From positions 11,904,001 to 11,968,000 of the forward strand of contig OZ316895.1 of NCBI GenBank assembly GCA_973895155.1: a DNA stretch of 64,000 bases. The letters are read 5' to 3'. This document shows, piece by piece, positions 44,768-54,986 of the stretch (position 1 is its first letter; the number at the start of each line of letters is the position of its first letter). The translations under genes were made by a program, and so were the position numbers. A model generated the notes under the pieces. It made no database searches. It had not been told where the DNA came from and saw only the letters and a program-made list of their open reading frames with translations. This stretch comes from Marsupella aquatica (taxonomy: Eukaryota; Marchantiophyta).

Positions 44768-45531
44768 ATGTTCCCCCACTTCCCTGGGGTTTTGTACACT
44801 GCCCATCCCAGTCCCCGATATTGCTGCCGCTCTCACCCAAGTTTGCCAAAACATAAATCAAGACTCTTCTATTTTGTCACCCGTTCCGGCCCGATCAACT
44901 TTGTGTCATCGACTTTGGGTTTATGTTTTGGCACCTTTCATTTGTTGTCGCCTGCTCCGGCCCGATCGATTTTCTGTCATCAACTCCTTCCTTGTGGAAT
45001 CTTGGTTTACGTTATGACAACACTTCTTTCCAACGGAGTCAAGTTTGCTTTGTAATAGAGTCTAAATGTTGCAGAGTCAAGATTGATGGTCTTGGTTAAT
45101 GTTTTGCCAATGCTTCTTCTCTATGGAGTCATGGTTATGTTTTGGCAACACTTCTTTCCAATGGATTCATGGTTGTTTAGTAATAGAGTCCAAGTGTTAA
45201 GGCAAAGCCTAGTACTTTGGATAAGAGTCAATAATGATTAATAATAGAGTCTTTGTTTATGTTCTAGCAAACTTGGGCGGGAGTGGGTCGGGGGAGTGGG
45301 TCGGGGGAGTGGGCAGCAGCATTGGGGACTTGGGCCGGAGTGGGTGAAAACAAGTGATGGGTGCCAGAACATAAACATAAACCTGAAGTCGATGGCACAA
45401 AGCTGACTGGGCCGGAGCGGATGTCAAAATGGTAGTCTTGGTTTATGTTTTGGCAAACTTTGGCCGTAATGGGCAGCACCATTGGGGACTAGGACGAGAA
45501 ATGTACAGGGCCCCAAGAAAGTGGGGAACAT
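44768..45531. mobile_element. 764-bp inverted-repeat element with arms of about 200 bp
   Basis: The left arm starts ATGTTCCCCCACTTCC and includes TTTGCCAAAACATAAATCAA, TCCGGCCCGATCAACTTTGT and ATCGACTTTGGGTTTATGTT. The same landmarks appear in reverse complement from 45531 inward, for example CCAAAACATAAACCAAGAC and TCCGGCCCAGTCAGCTTTGT. TA dinucleotides lie at both outer borders (44766-44767 and 45532-45533), compatible with TA target duplication as in Tc1/mariner-type MITEs. The inner 300 bp is non-coding. The right arm has a small GAGTGGGTCGGGG duplication. Confidence 0.7.
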
Positions 45532-46089
45532 TATGCGTTATAGATTTAACACGCGGTTACACCATCTCCTCGCACTCCCTACACACCATCTACACTCATT
45601 CATGACAATTTCAGGGGACGTGGATGACTTCCTACCCATATTCCCTTTTGGATGCAAAACATTGATGAATGCAGGAATAAATTTAAAAACTATTCAGATT
45701 TAAAAACAATTCAAATAAAATTGTGAGAGTATATTCTATCCATTTCTTGCGTCCTCCAATTTTTTCTTTGGTACAAATATCAACAAAAATAGAATTGGCA
45801 ACAAAGTGCAACTTGGTAGTAATAAAATGAAGTGAAAAAGTGAGATAAACCGAGAAAACTCATGAATATTCTCATATTCTCATAGTTTGGAGATGAGTGA
45901 GAACATGTGAAAATGTTTTTAATCTAGGGCCAGATGAAAAATTAGTTGTTACTTAACTAATTAAAATTTAATTATTAAAATTAAAATTTAAAGAATTTAA
46001 TATTAGCTTTCAATTTATGGAAAAACTTGAGCATAGATAATATAGATAATGTTTATTTCTCTACAATTTAAAGAAATAATCATTTTTTA
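45532..46089. other. Intergenic, no gene supported
   Basis: AT-rich with runs such as TTAAAATTTAATTATTAAAA near 45960-46000. Nothing else was recognised. Confidence 0.35.
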
Positions 46090-46637
46090 TCACTTGGTTG
46101 TGTTTGGTTGCAGTGTGACCGTTGTCTCACTTCCCCCATTATTATGTACAATGCACATGTTATTGAACACTATCATAACTATTTTATTTTGCCTTGACAT
46201 TTTTTTCTTATTTTGCCATTTTTTCTCACCACTATAGTTTTTTCTCAACTTGACATCTTACCCTTTTCTCACCTCGACATCTTTACCTCACCGATCACAA
46301 CATCTTTTCGCTCCTCAACATCTTTTTCCTCACGTTACATCTACTTTTCACCTCACCATTTTCTTTTTCTTGACATCTTTTTCTCACCTCAATTTCTTTT
46401 CCTGACCTTGACATCTCACCTTCTTCTCATCTTGATGTCTTTATCTCACCACAACATAGTTTGCTTACCTTGGACATTTTTTCTCTCCTTGACATATTTT
46501 TTGCATTTTTACATTTTTTTCTCACCTTGTCATCTTTTTCTCACTTCAGTTTCTTTTCCTCACCTCAACATTTCTTTTTCTCACTGATATCTTTTTTTTG
46601 TCTCAATGTCTTTTGTGCTATTCACAGACATTGGCTA
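46090..46637 (+). mobile_element. Helitron-like 3' region with internal minisatellite (locus H4)
   Basis: It begins with TTATCACTTGGTTGTGTTTG and GTTATTGAACACTATCATAA, both shared with H3, followed by about 20 degenerate units of CTCACCTTGACATCTTTTTC. It ends CTCAATGTCTTTTGTGCTAT, then TCACAGACATTGGCTAGT. TGTG...CACA can form a short stem about 10 bases before CTAG. The long minus and plus frames here are translations of the minisatellite. Confidence 0.6.
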
Positions 46638-47423
46638 GTTTGGATCGTAATAACATAAGAAAAATGTTCTCGTCTTGTTTCATTTCCCTAAGCGACCAAT
46701 ATTTAATGTTTTGCGCACCAAGATGCAGACCAAGATGGCACAGTGTTAATCTGTTTACTTAAAAAGATATCAACCCTCATTCCCTCATGTGGTTAAAAAA
46801 AGAATCAGTACGGTAATCAGAAGAATCTTTAAAAAAGAAGTACTAAAACTAACCGGCACGGCTTGTTCGTTATGGAGCGTTGATCTTTGTTGACGGCAGG
46901 GTGGAATTGGTCGATGGGGAAGGTTCGCCGCAGCACCGCTTTATCCCAACCGCAACCGAAAGGCCTCCAAATTTGGAAAGGTTGCATTTAAAACCAAAAA
47001 AACTAAAGAAATAAAATCTGGAAGGATTGGCAAGGAAAAGAGAACAAATCCTCACCTGAAAAGTGCCATGTGGGGCCGTAACGCCCAAAACAGCCATGAA
47101 ACATTAAAGCCCATCAACTCTTTCTCATTAATGAGAGGTGATTATATTTATATTGTTTATTTTTGTCATTGTTGAAGAAAAAGGTGATAGATTGGATTAA
47201 GATTGCCCCGCCCTTTGTGGACTGTGGAGTGCTCTCTGTTCTCCTCGGTTTGCTCCCTCTTTTGTGGAGTGCCGCATGCTATTTACTCAGAATTTGTACC
47301 TCATAAAAAACATTACTTCCAAGCTCAGAACTCAGAAGCTTGGATGGACCATAATGGGACAAATAACTCTTGTAGTCGACCACAACCAAACGGACCTTTT
47401 TGTGTACATGTCACATTTTTGGC
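46638..47423. other. Intergenic, no gene supported
   Basis: Mixed composition with no family motif in any open frame. The left target-site repeat of CAGGG copy A lies at its end (47412-47423). Confidence 0.35.
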
Positions 47424-47539
47424 ACATCAAAATATGACATATACTATGTATGACACCCCTGCATACAGTGATAATATTAGCTTCTTCTTTTTTCAATCAA
47501 TGAATGCAATCACATTTTGATGTGTGATTACCAGCAGGG
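47424..47539 (+). mobile_element. CAGGG-family short retroposon, copy A (full length)
   Basis: 116 bp from ACATCAAAATATGACATATA to GATTACCAGCAGGG, flanked by exact 12-bp direct repeats CACATTTTTGGC (47412-47423 and 47540-47551). It contains CACCCCTGCATACAGTGATA and AATCAATGAATGCAATCAC. The motif ACATCAAAAT near the 5' end is inverted near the 3' end (ATTTTGATGT), about 15 bp from the terminus. No poly(A) tail or pol III boxes were recognised. Confidence 0.75.
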
Positions 47540-47551
47540 CACATTTTTGGC

Positions 47552-50140
47552 CCACATAGATCGTTCTCCAAGCATTGTTTTGATCACTCTTGTTGTCTCA
47601 AAAGTTGTAGGTACATCTGAATGCTTTTTCTTCTTTTAATTAAGAGAGGGGAAGCAAGTGGCCAAGCTGCAAAGGTCTATCTGGCTTGCATATTCAAATG
47701 TTCTGATCTACCTGAGTGTAACTTGAATAAAATAAAATTTGGCAAGGGATCTTGATTTCGTGCAAAGCCGCTTTCATGAAAACAATTCAAAATATTCATC
47801 ATGCAGCCAAATTGAGCAATGGAACTTCTGTTTTTTTCCAATGGGGAATTGTTTTGGTGCCCTGCAGGCAGTAGCAAGCCTACTTTGGTCGTCAAAGTCT
47901 ATGATCGGGATACCAACATATATATATTACACAGTCGAAGAACAAAAAATGCTAAATCTGGAAAGAATATCCCAAAGACAGGTACCCAACAAAGTATATA
48001 AAACAAGGGGAGAAGAGATGCCACGAGCCTAAAACTCATGGGGACGAGGTGACATCAACGTAAGCTCACTCAAGTGAGACGCACTCTACAAACTGTAGAG
48101 AAGAGCTGGAACAAAGATACATCACACTGCCAAATAAGGAATAGATAGAGTCAAACCTGGAGACATGAACCCAAAGGCCAAAGACCTAATAAAGGGTGAA
48201 ACCAAGTTTGTATAAAGGTCAAGATGCATTAAAAAATGGAACAATCAAGGAAGGAGAAGGGAGATATTGAAGGAGCGATGGCCTCTGATTAGCTGAAGCA
48301 TGCAATGGACCACAGGACGGGCCAATCAAGAGCTGGGAAGGGCAAGGTTCTCAGGACATGGGCTCTGTGTCCATTCATTCCTTTTGTTTTGGAAATCAAA
48401 AATAGGTGGGTCCATTTTTACCTCAAAGACAGGGGAATAAGCTCCAAGGTACTTTTTTTTCCCGGGGAGAAAGGAATTATAACCCTAGTAAAGTCGGTGC
48501 ACCAGCTAGAAATGTAAAGAAAAAGCTTGAGGTTCTAGTGGGAACCCGGGTTCCCTCTAACACATTCCTATACTCGAGGACCTTGAAATCAATTAGCCCC
48601 CCTACTCAAGTCTCGAAAAACCCTTGAAGTTGAATAAGAGAAAGAAATATAATTTCAGGCAGAAATGTAAAGTAGAAGAATACCGGATGCATTCTAGGCC
48701 ATGATTGTGTGAGCTTGAGCAATTGGTTGGCACTCATGGAATGGTACCAACTACTGTAGTTGATGGAAGATTAACCTCTCCAAGTTCCTGTGGCTATCAT
48801 TTGTGTTTGACCGGGTGTTGGCTGCAATGTGGAGACGCCAACTTCATGGAAGCGTGCATGGCCAAGAAGGATAATATGTTGATGTCAGGCCAACGTGGTG
48901 AGGATAGTTGGGGACCTACTACAAGGGATATGAACCAAAAGGTCCAAAACTGCTACCAAAATAATTCAATCTACCAGAACAACTGTAGACCTCCAATAAT
49001 AACTGAAACCATGACAAGATGATATTTATTCCATTGAACTTTGGTCCCCCCGAGGTCTACCTTATCCCAAACATTTGCTGAAATAGTGTGACAATGACTA
49101 GGAGTCTAGGTACCTCATTCAATAGATGAAGACTACAGTAGGTAGTCTTGACATTTGGAGCCTTCTAACCTGTGAGAGAAAAAACTACATTCTGTGAAGT
49201 GTTAGAAAATTATGTCGGGATACACCCCAATTGGCATAGATTGTGAGCAAAATATGGAAATTGCTCAGGTAATGAATTCTACACTAAAGAATAAGAGTAA
49301 TATGCAAATTGAAATCTGGCAGGACGGTGATTGTGGATGCCTATTTTTTGAGCAGGATTTCTCCACAACCTCTCAACGTCTCAAGAATACTTTAGCTCAT
49401 TAAAAAATGCATCAAATGAGCATTTCAACAAACCAATTTTGATCGATTCCAATGACATTTAAAAATGTTATGAGTGCCAATAATAAGAAGGGTTTCATGG
49501 TGTCCTTGGCTGGGTTGGGCAGTCAATTGGAGAACTTTTTGTGTGTTTGTGATTGTAAAAGCAGGTGAGGTCCATCCAAATGACATGGCTCAGGGGCAAG
49601 GTTAGCATTTTAAATTTTGGATGACAGCAAAAACAACAAGTGTAAGGGAGCAAAGCACTACCTGGACCCACACAATTTGGATAGACCATCCTCAAACATT
49701 GTCTTCAACTCAAATAGTATCTTTACTTTGCAACTTGTTCACACTTTTGGGACTCAAATGGTGCTCGGTATGTCCAATTAGAATGGTCAAATATTGTGGT
49801 CCGTCCCAGCATCAACTTCAGCATAAAAAACTCCCGAAAAAACTTGACAACCAAAATTGGAAATAGATAAATCCAAAGCATAGAGACTTGGCAACCCAAG
49901 AACTAATTGCAAGAGTAAAACCAAGGCCAGGTTTACTGCAGTGCAAAAGTGGGGGTAGTTCTTGTTTGAGTTGTCTAAAACATGACTTATAATTTTCTGT
50001 CTTATGGCAATAGAAACGAATAGGTAGCTCTCAGGTTGAACTGGTTTAATTTAGGCAAATTCACTAAACAATTGTTAGCTTTTGGAACACACTTGCTTAA
50101 TGTGGCCATTATCAGCCATATTGAGGAAGAACTTGTCGTT
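47552..50140. other. Intergenic, decayed repeats, no gene supported
   Basis: A weak R300-like segment (ATACATCACACTGCCAAATA, CCAAAGACCTAATAAAGG) lies near 48115-48230. Several open frames of 60-105 codons lack domain features. Confidence 0.35.
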
Positions 50141-50386
50141 GTTCCCATTTCACAGTGACTAAATTTTTTGAACATTTGCATTTTGGGCAGCTACTGTAGC
50201 TATTCTGAACACTGTGCAACCATAGCTAACATGTAAGCTCATGATGCACACTTAAACTATATAGTTCCCATTTCACAGTGACTAAATTTTTTGAACATTT
50301 GCATTTTGGGCAGCTACTGTAGCTATTCTGAACACTGTGCAACCATAGCTAACATGTAAGCTCATGATGCACACTTAAACTATATA
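50141..50386 (+). repeat. Perfect tandem duplication, 123-bp unit
   Basis: The unit starting GTTCCCATTTCACAGTGACT and ending CACACTTAAACTATATA occurs twice head to tail (50141-50263, 50264-50386) with no difference that I can see. This indicates a very recent duplication. Confidence 0.95.
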
Positions 50387-50390
50387 TCAC

Positions 50391-50575
50391 ATTGCCAAAG
50401 AATGAAAAGCTCCAAACCAGGAGATGGAAGGCAGGAGACCGAATAAAGGGGACAACACAAGGTAGAAACCTCAGGACAACAACAGATCCAAAAAGCCAGA
50501 GAGTACTCCACATTGGCAACTAAACTAAATGCCTACCGAGCAATAAATTGAAAGGTCGGGTAAAGGCTTGATTCG
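50391..50575 (+). repeat. Dispersed repeat family R300, copy 4 (partial)
   Basis: CACATTGCCAAAGAATGAAA, ACCAGGAGATGGAAGGCAGG, AATGCCTACCGAGCAATAAA and TTGAAAGGTCGGGTAAAGG follow the family order. It starts right after the 123-bp duplication. Confidence 0.45.
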
Positions 50576-52070
50576 AGTGACCCCATAGTTAAAAATTTAA
50601 GCCCACTTGCTTGGATTGTTCATATTTGCCTGTAGGAAAGTCAATGTCACTTTTGGAATTTGCGTCAACTATCAAAAATATATACACATACTTTTTACAG
50701 AAAAAGGCCAAATAGAGTAGAAAAAGGCCAACTATCACCTTGCCTTGTGAGTTCTTGCCAACATCCACTTGGAGGTTGAAAAGTTCAACAGTGAGAAACC
50801 TTTCCAGAGTTAAAGCTGTAGAACAAAATCTTTCTTTTTCCTTTTCTTATTTGAAGGCACCAAGCCTGGAGCGTGTCATTTGCGGCAAATGTCTTGGGCT
50901 TCTATTTACTCACTACTCTTTGTAAAGGTGTTTTGACATAGAGTCCAAGGACTCGTGCAAAAGCTATGCGTGCAGGTACGCCATCTCCCATTCGTGACCT
51001 AGTCCATATTGTGAAGACCTACTGTACGCCTTAAATTATTGGATAACATAAATTTTTGTTATTTAGATTGTGCTTGTGAGTAGGGACAGGTAAGGAGAGA
51101 TACCCCTGTTCATACACCCACTGGTATTGGGACTAGTGTGGTATGAGATACTCCTGTTCCTACCCACTGGTATTCTGGACTAGTGTGGTATGAGATTGGA
51201 TATATGGAATGGAGTATGATTTAGTCATGATGTTGTTTTAGCTTAATTATGAAGGACTATCTTCTTTGTTTTAGTTACTCTTTCTTGGTTTTTAGGGGTT
51301 TCTTTTTGCTCACTTCTTTTAGTTCCTCTTTCTTGGTTTTTCGGGTTTCCTTTTGCTCACTTCTTTTGCGTTTGGTTTTGTCCACTTGGGACCTCTCTTG
51401 TTTATTCTTTTGTACTCTATTTGGCCTTTTTTTGTATAAAGTATGTGTATATTTTTTTCTTTGTGGGGAAAACAGTTGCTGAGCCCTAACAACTTTTTAA
51501 CTAACCATTTTTACTATCCTATCCTCCAAACGCTTTGAAATTATTATACTATCCCAAATCAGGTTTGCACCCATCAACCCCCTATATGGGTTGGAAAGTG
51601 CAAGTGTCTACTACTGTCTACAAGCAAGAACTATCAAATTTTGGTCTCCCTCATTTCCCCCACTTTTAATGTTGGAGGGGGTTAGCTTGGAAAAAATTAT
51701 GAGCCTCCACGTCTTTACAAACCAGTAGTGTGCCCTCTTGCGTTAGTCTAGTCTGGCTAGACCAACCCAAAAACAAAATGAAGGCAACCTGATAAGTAAA
51801 TTAGTTTTAGGGGCAGGGTAACAACTCTGAGTCCTTTAGGGGATAGGGAACTTAAAAAGGTTCTTAGTAGATATAAAAGCAAAGACGTAGGATAAACACT
51901 TCATTCAAAAAATATGAGGGGGAAACGCCTTAGTGGCGGACTTGGTTAAATTTAGTCACTGTGCACTCTAATCCCAAGCAGTGTTTGTTTGGATAGGAGG
52001 AACTCAGACTCATTTGTTATGGAGTTAGTTGTGCGATAGGGAGAGCTTGTATTGAGGAGACTTGGTATGG
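50576..52070. other. Intergenic, no gene supported
   Basis: It includes a tandem duplication of about 48 bp at 51269-51365 (TTTTAGTTACTCTTTCTTGG and its near copy). A pair of CACTGGTATT..GACTAGTGTGGTATGAGA sequences lies near 51118-51196. No coding motifs were found. Confidence 0.4.
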
Positions 52071-52361
52071 ACCTCGGGGGTCTCACTATGTGGATGCCTC
52101 CCCATCACCTGCAATGTTTCTAGGCCTCGGACCCTCTAAAATGTAAGAATTTTTTTTTTCATTTTTCACCCCTATAAAGTTGGAATATTCCAAAATTTTG
52201 GTTACAAGGACCCTAATGTTCTTATAAGTCTCAAAATTTGATTTAAAATATTTTATTGTTCTTCTCAAAAAATTCTTAAGTCTTCTCTTTGAACCAATAA
52301 AATGACCCTATACTTCATTGCACATGATGTGCCATTTTTGTAAAAGTGAAACCCCCGAGGT
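52071..52361 (+). mobile_element. MITE, 291 bp, terminal inverted repeats ACCTCGGGGGTYTCACT
   Basis: The left end ACCTCGGGGGTCTCACT is the reverse complement of the right end AGTGAAACCCCCGAGGT with one mismatch. ATGG occurs on both flanks (52067-52070, 52362-52365), a possible 4-bp target duplication. The interior is AT-rich and non-coding. A second, diverged copy in the same orientation lies about 730 bp downstream. Confidence 0.7.
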
Positions 52362-52802
52362 ATGGAGGATGAGTCTAGAGTGCAATAAAGCTCTCTTGTG
52401 TTCCCACGGGTGTTCCCGAGAATGTAACCTCAACTGAGGTGAACCACACATCTCTTTGTGTCAACTACCTGTTTGTTGGATGATCATGGGCTTGCAGTTG
52501 TGAATGTCGTCTTTGCTTGATCTTTAGTGGCCATGTTTGATTTTTGTTCCTTGCCTTGTGCTTGCATCTGACTTTTTTCCTTTGTGCACATTTTTGGTGT
52601 TTCCTGTACAAGGCTTGTCCACAAGCCAGATTCTACATGTATGCACTGTCCTTAAAAACCATGTGTCAGGGTTTCATAGTGGCTAGTTAATGATTTAAAA
52701 TTGGTTTAAAATTTTGATTGTAACAACCAACCTTAAGATGTGAAAGTAAGAAGACCAGATACATGCAATTATGTACACAAAGGCTCCCAACACCAAGATT
52801 CC
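52362..52802. other. Spacer between MITE copies, LTR-like fragment
   Basis: At about 52420-52475 GAGAATGTAACCTCAACTG, AGGTGAACCACACATCTC and TTTGTGTCAACTACCTG resemble the R/U5 part of the copia-like LTRs at 53.4 kb and 21.6 kb. No ends could be set. Confidence 0.35.
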
Positions 52803-53096
52803 CCCTCAGGGGTCTCACTATATGGAGGTCTCCCCATCACCTGCGACATTTTTAGGCCTCGGACCCCTTGTAATGTAAGAATGTTTTTTAATTTTTCAAC
52901 CCGTATAAAGCTGGAATATTCCAAAACTTTGATTCAAAATACCCTAATGTTCGTATCAGTCTCAAAATTAGATTTAAAAGACCCTATTGTTTTTCTGAGA
53001 AAATTCTTAAAATTTCCCTTAGAACCAATCAAACGACTCTATCCTTTCTCGCATGTGATGCACTATTTTTGTGAATTGAAGTGAAACCCCCAATGA
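52803..53096 (+). mobile_element. MITE, second copy of the 291-bp family
   Basis: It aligns with the first copy over its full length: GGGGTCTCACTATATGGAGG, TAGGCCTCGGACCCC, GCTGGAATATTCCAAAACTT and GTGAAACCCCC. The outermost bases of the inverted repeat have decayed, and the flanking duplication is not clear. Confidence 0.7.
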
Positions 53097-53239
53097 CTCC
53101 CCATGCCCTTCCCTACTCACACATGTTGTCTAAATATCAAAATTTTATGTTCCCAGAGATATAAGGGTCTTTGGCTTCACTCTACAGAGTAAGCTATGAA
53201 CATTTAATTTTGAGCTCAAGTTGTAGTATAGAATGTCAG

Positions 53240-53640
53240 CTTTGTTAAGGATTGCTCTTAGTCTTGTGACTCATAGGTTACGGCACTTAGGCTAACCACA
53301 GTTAGGATCTTAGCTGAGGTTAGATTAGTCGTGTGTGACCTTGTATATACCAGGGCTAGTGTAAGCCGCTGGTGTGTGGTGCTTACTGATTGTAATAGAG
53401 CAACTTGAGGAAGAGGGAGAGGATGTGTGTTCGTCTACTCTTGAAGTAAAGCTTGAGTGTTCGTGTGGACGTAGCCTTGGAGAAGAGGTGAACCACGTAG
53501 AGATTGTGTCGACTACGTGTGCATGGAATGAGTCATGGTTGTATGGTCGTTGCGAATGACGTCTTAGTTCAACAAGCTTTGGGGAGATGCAACTACATTT
53601 GTAATCTAGTTCATTTCTCTTTCTGCTATGAATATTTAGT
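53240..53640 (+). mobile_element. Probable solo copia-like LTR
   Basis: It contains a TATA-like CTTGTATATACC (about 53340), GTGTGGACGTAGCCTTGG, AGAGGTGAACCACGTAGAG and ATTGTGTCGACTACG, the order seen in plant copia LTRs. The reversed LTR at 21.5-21.9 kb has the same blocks. No PBS, gag or pol sequence adjoins. Ends are approximate. The 61-codon frame at 53374-53559 lies within it and is not treated as a gene. Confidence 0.45.
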
Positions 53641-54587
53641 CCTATAGCTCTTACTTCTCATTGTGCTGTTTTTCCGCATGTGGGAATGGCTACCAAAATC
53701 TGCAAGAAACCACATGCAATACACAATAATTGTTTTTTGATTGAAATTAGCTAAATTTTTAAACAGTGTAGAAGGTACAAGAAGGTCATATAGACTCAAA
53801 CTTGGTCACAACCAATCTCTAGAACTCTCTTTCCATAGAACTCTCTTTCCATAGAACATTAATATATACCTTTCATTAAGTAAATAGGTCATTAATATAC
53901 TTTTTTTCTTTCATAAATAATTAAGAGTATACTATTAGGTTACTTAGGATAGGGCGTATCCCAAAATATACACTATTGCCCTTGATGATTTGCACTTTGT
54001 TTGAGGAATTAGTAGCAGTTGTGATGGTTGTTTACTACTTGATGGTGATGCCATTCCTGACTCAATTTCCTGGTCCTGCCTTGTCTTGGTCCTTTTGCTG
54101 GTGCTGGATTTTGAATTCCATACATCAAATTGTGCTCTTGCACCTTCCTAAAAATATTTGCAGTTGCCACTGTCAACATGGCCCATCATTTGTAGTGGTG
54201 CTTCAATTCTCTCGGTATAGAGCAAAGAGGACCATCCATTTTATTAAAAAGGGCCAAACAAAGTAAAAGCAAAGGGGGTGGATAGAAGAGAAATACTAAG
54301 CTCAGAACTGGAAGCCAGCAAAGACCTAGAAACAAGAAAAACCTAAGATTGAAGTAAGATCTATCACTGCAATAGGTGACATCTCCTGGTCCACATCTGA
54401 TGTGGTAATCAAGTCTGCAAGTGGTATTTTTTTTGTCTGTATAAAGCTTACTCTCAATGGGGGAAAAGGGAAACTGAAAGACTTGGCCTTCAAGATATTA
54501 AACACATTAATTGCATGACCCATGATGGCTTCCTGCCGGACAGTACACAAGTCCAGAGCTGTAGTCTAGGGGGGGCAGGGAGAGAGG
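53641..54587. other. Intergenic, no gene supported
   Basis: A 19-bp duplication of AGAACTCTCTTTCCAT lies near 53820-53858. No recognised gene. Confidence 0.35.
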
Positions 54588-54986
54588 ATGACAACAGACA
54601 ATGACATTTGTGAGGTGGTGACCGCCATTGCCAAGGATATGGTGTACAATGTCACTACAGAGCAACGACATGTACTACTGGCCCAGGATGGTGTTCCAAA
54701 TCAACGGCAGGCTAATCTGGTCTTCTCCTGGGCTGGAGTTTGGACACCTGTAGATGTGGTTGTTGCTGATCCTCTAAGTAGGACCAATGTTGCTGCCCAT
54801 GTAGTGAGACAAGCTGCTACCAAGGTTGCCTAGCACAAGGAGGAGGCGAGTGCAGCACATTACCCCAGCAACCTGTTATACCCACCTGCTTTGAGATTTT
54901 TGGAGCTCTACACCCTATATTTGATCAATTCCTTCAGGACAACGGGGTCCTTTGTATAGAGCAGAGGCTTTATCATCCCATTCTGT
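54588..54986 (+). pseudogene. Fragment of a non-LTR-type reverse-transcriptase ORF (C-terminal part), frameshifted
   Basis: An 81-codon frame contains QRQANLVFSWAGVWTPVDVV and VADPLSRTNVAAHVVRQAA, ending at a TAG (54831-54833). After a shift, another frame from 54887 reads CFEIFGALHPIFDQFLQD. Together they follow a pattern I know from C-terminal parts of plant RT-related ORFs: RPADVL-like segment, V-D-T-SPL-like segment, then F-E-x-FG. The RT catalytic part is absent. The identification rests on memory of this pattern and needs a protein search. Confidence 0.45.

Noticed and set aside
53374-53559. 61-codon ORF as a small gene
   Set aside because: It lies in sequence with LTR landmarks and has no independent support.
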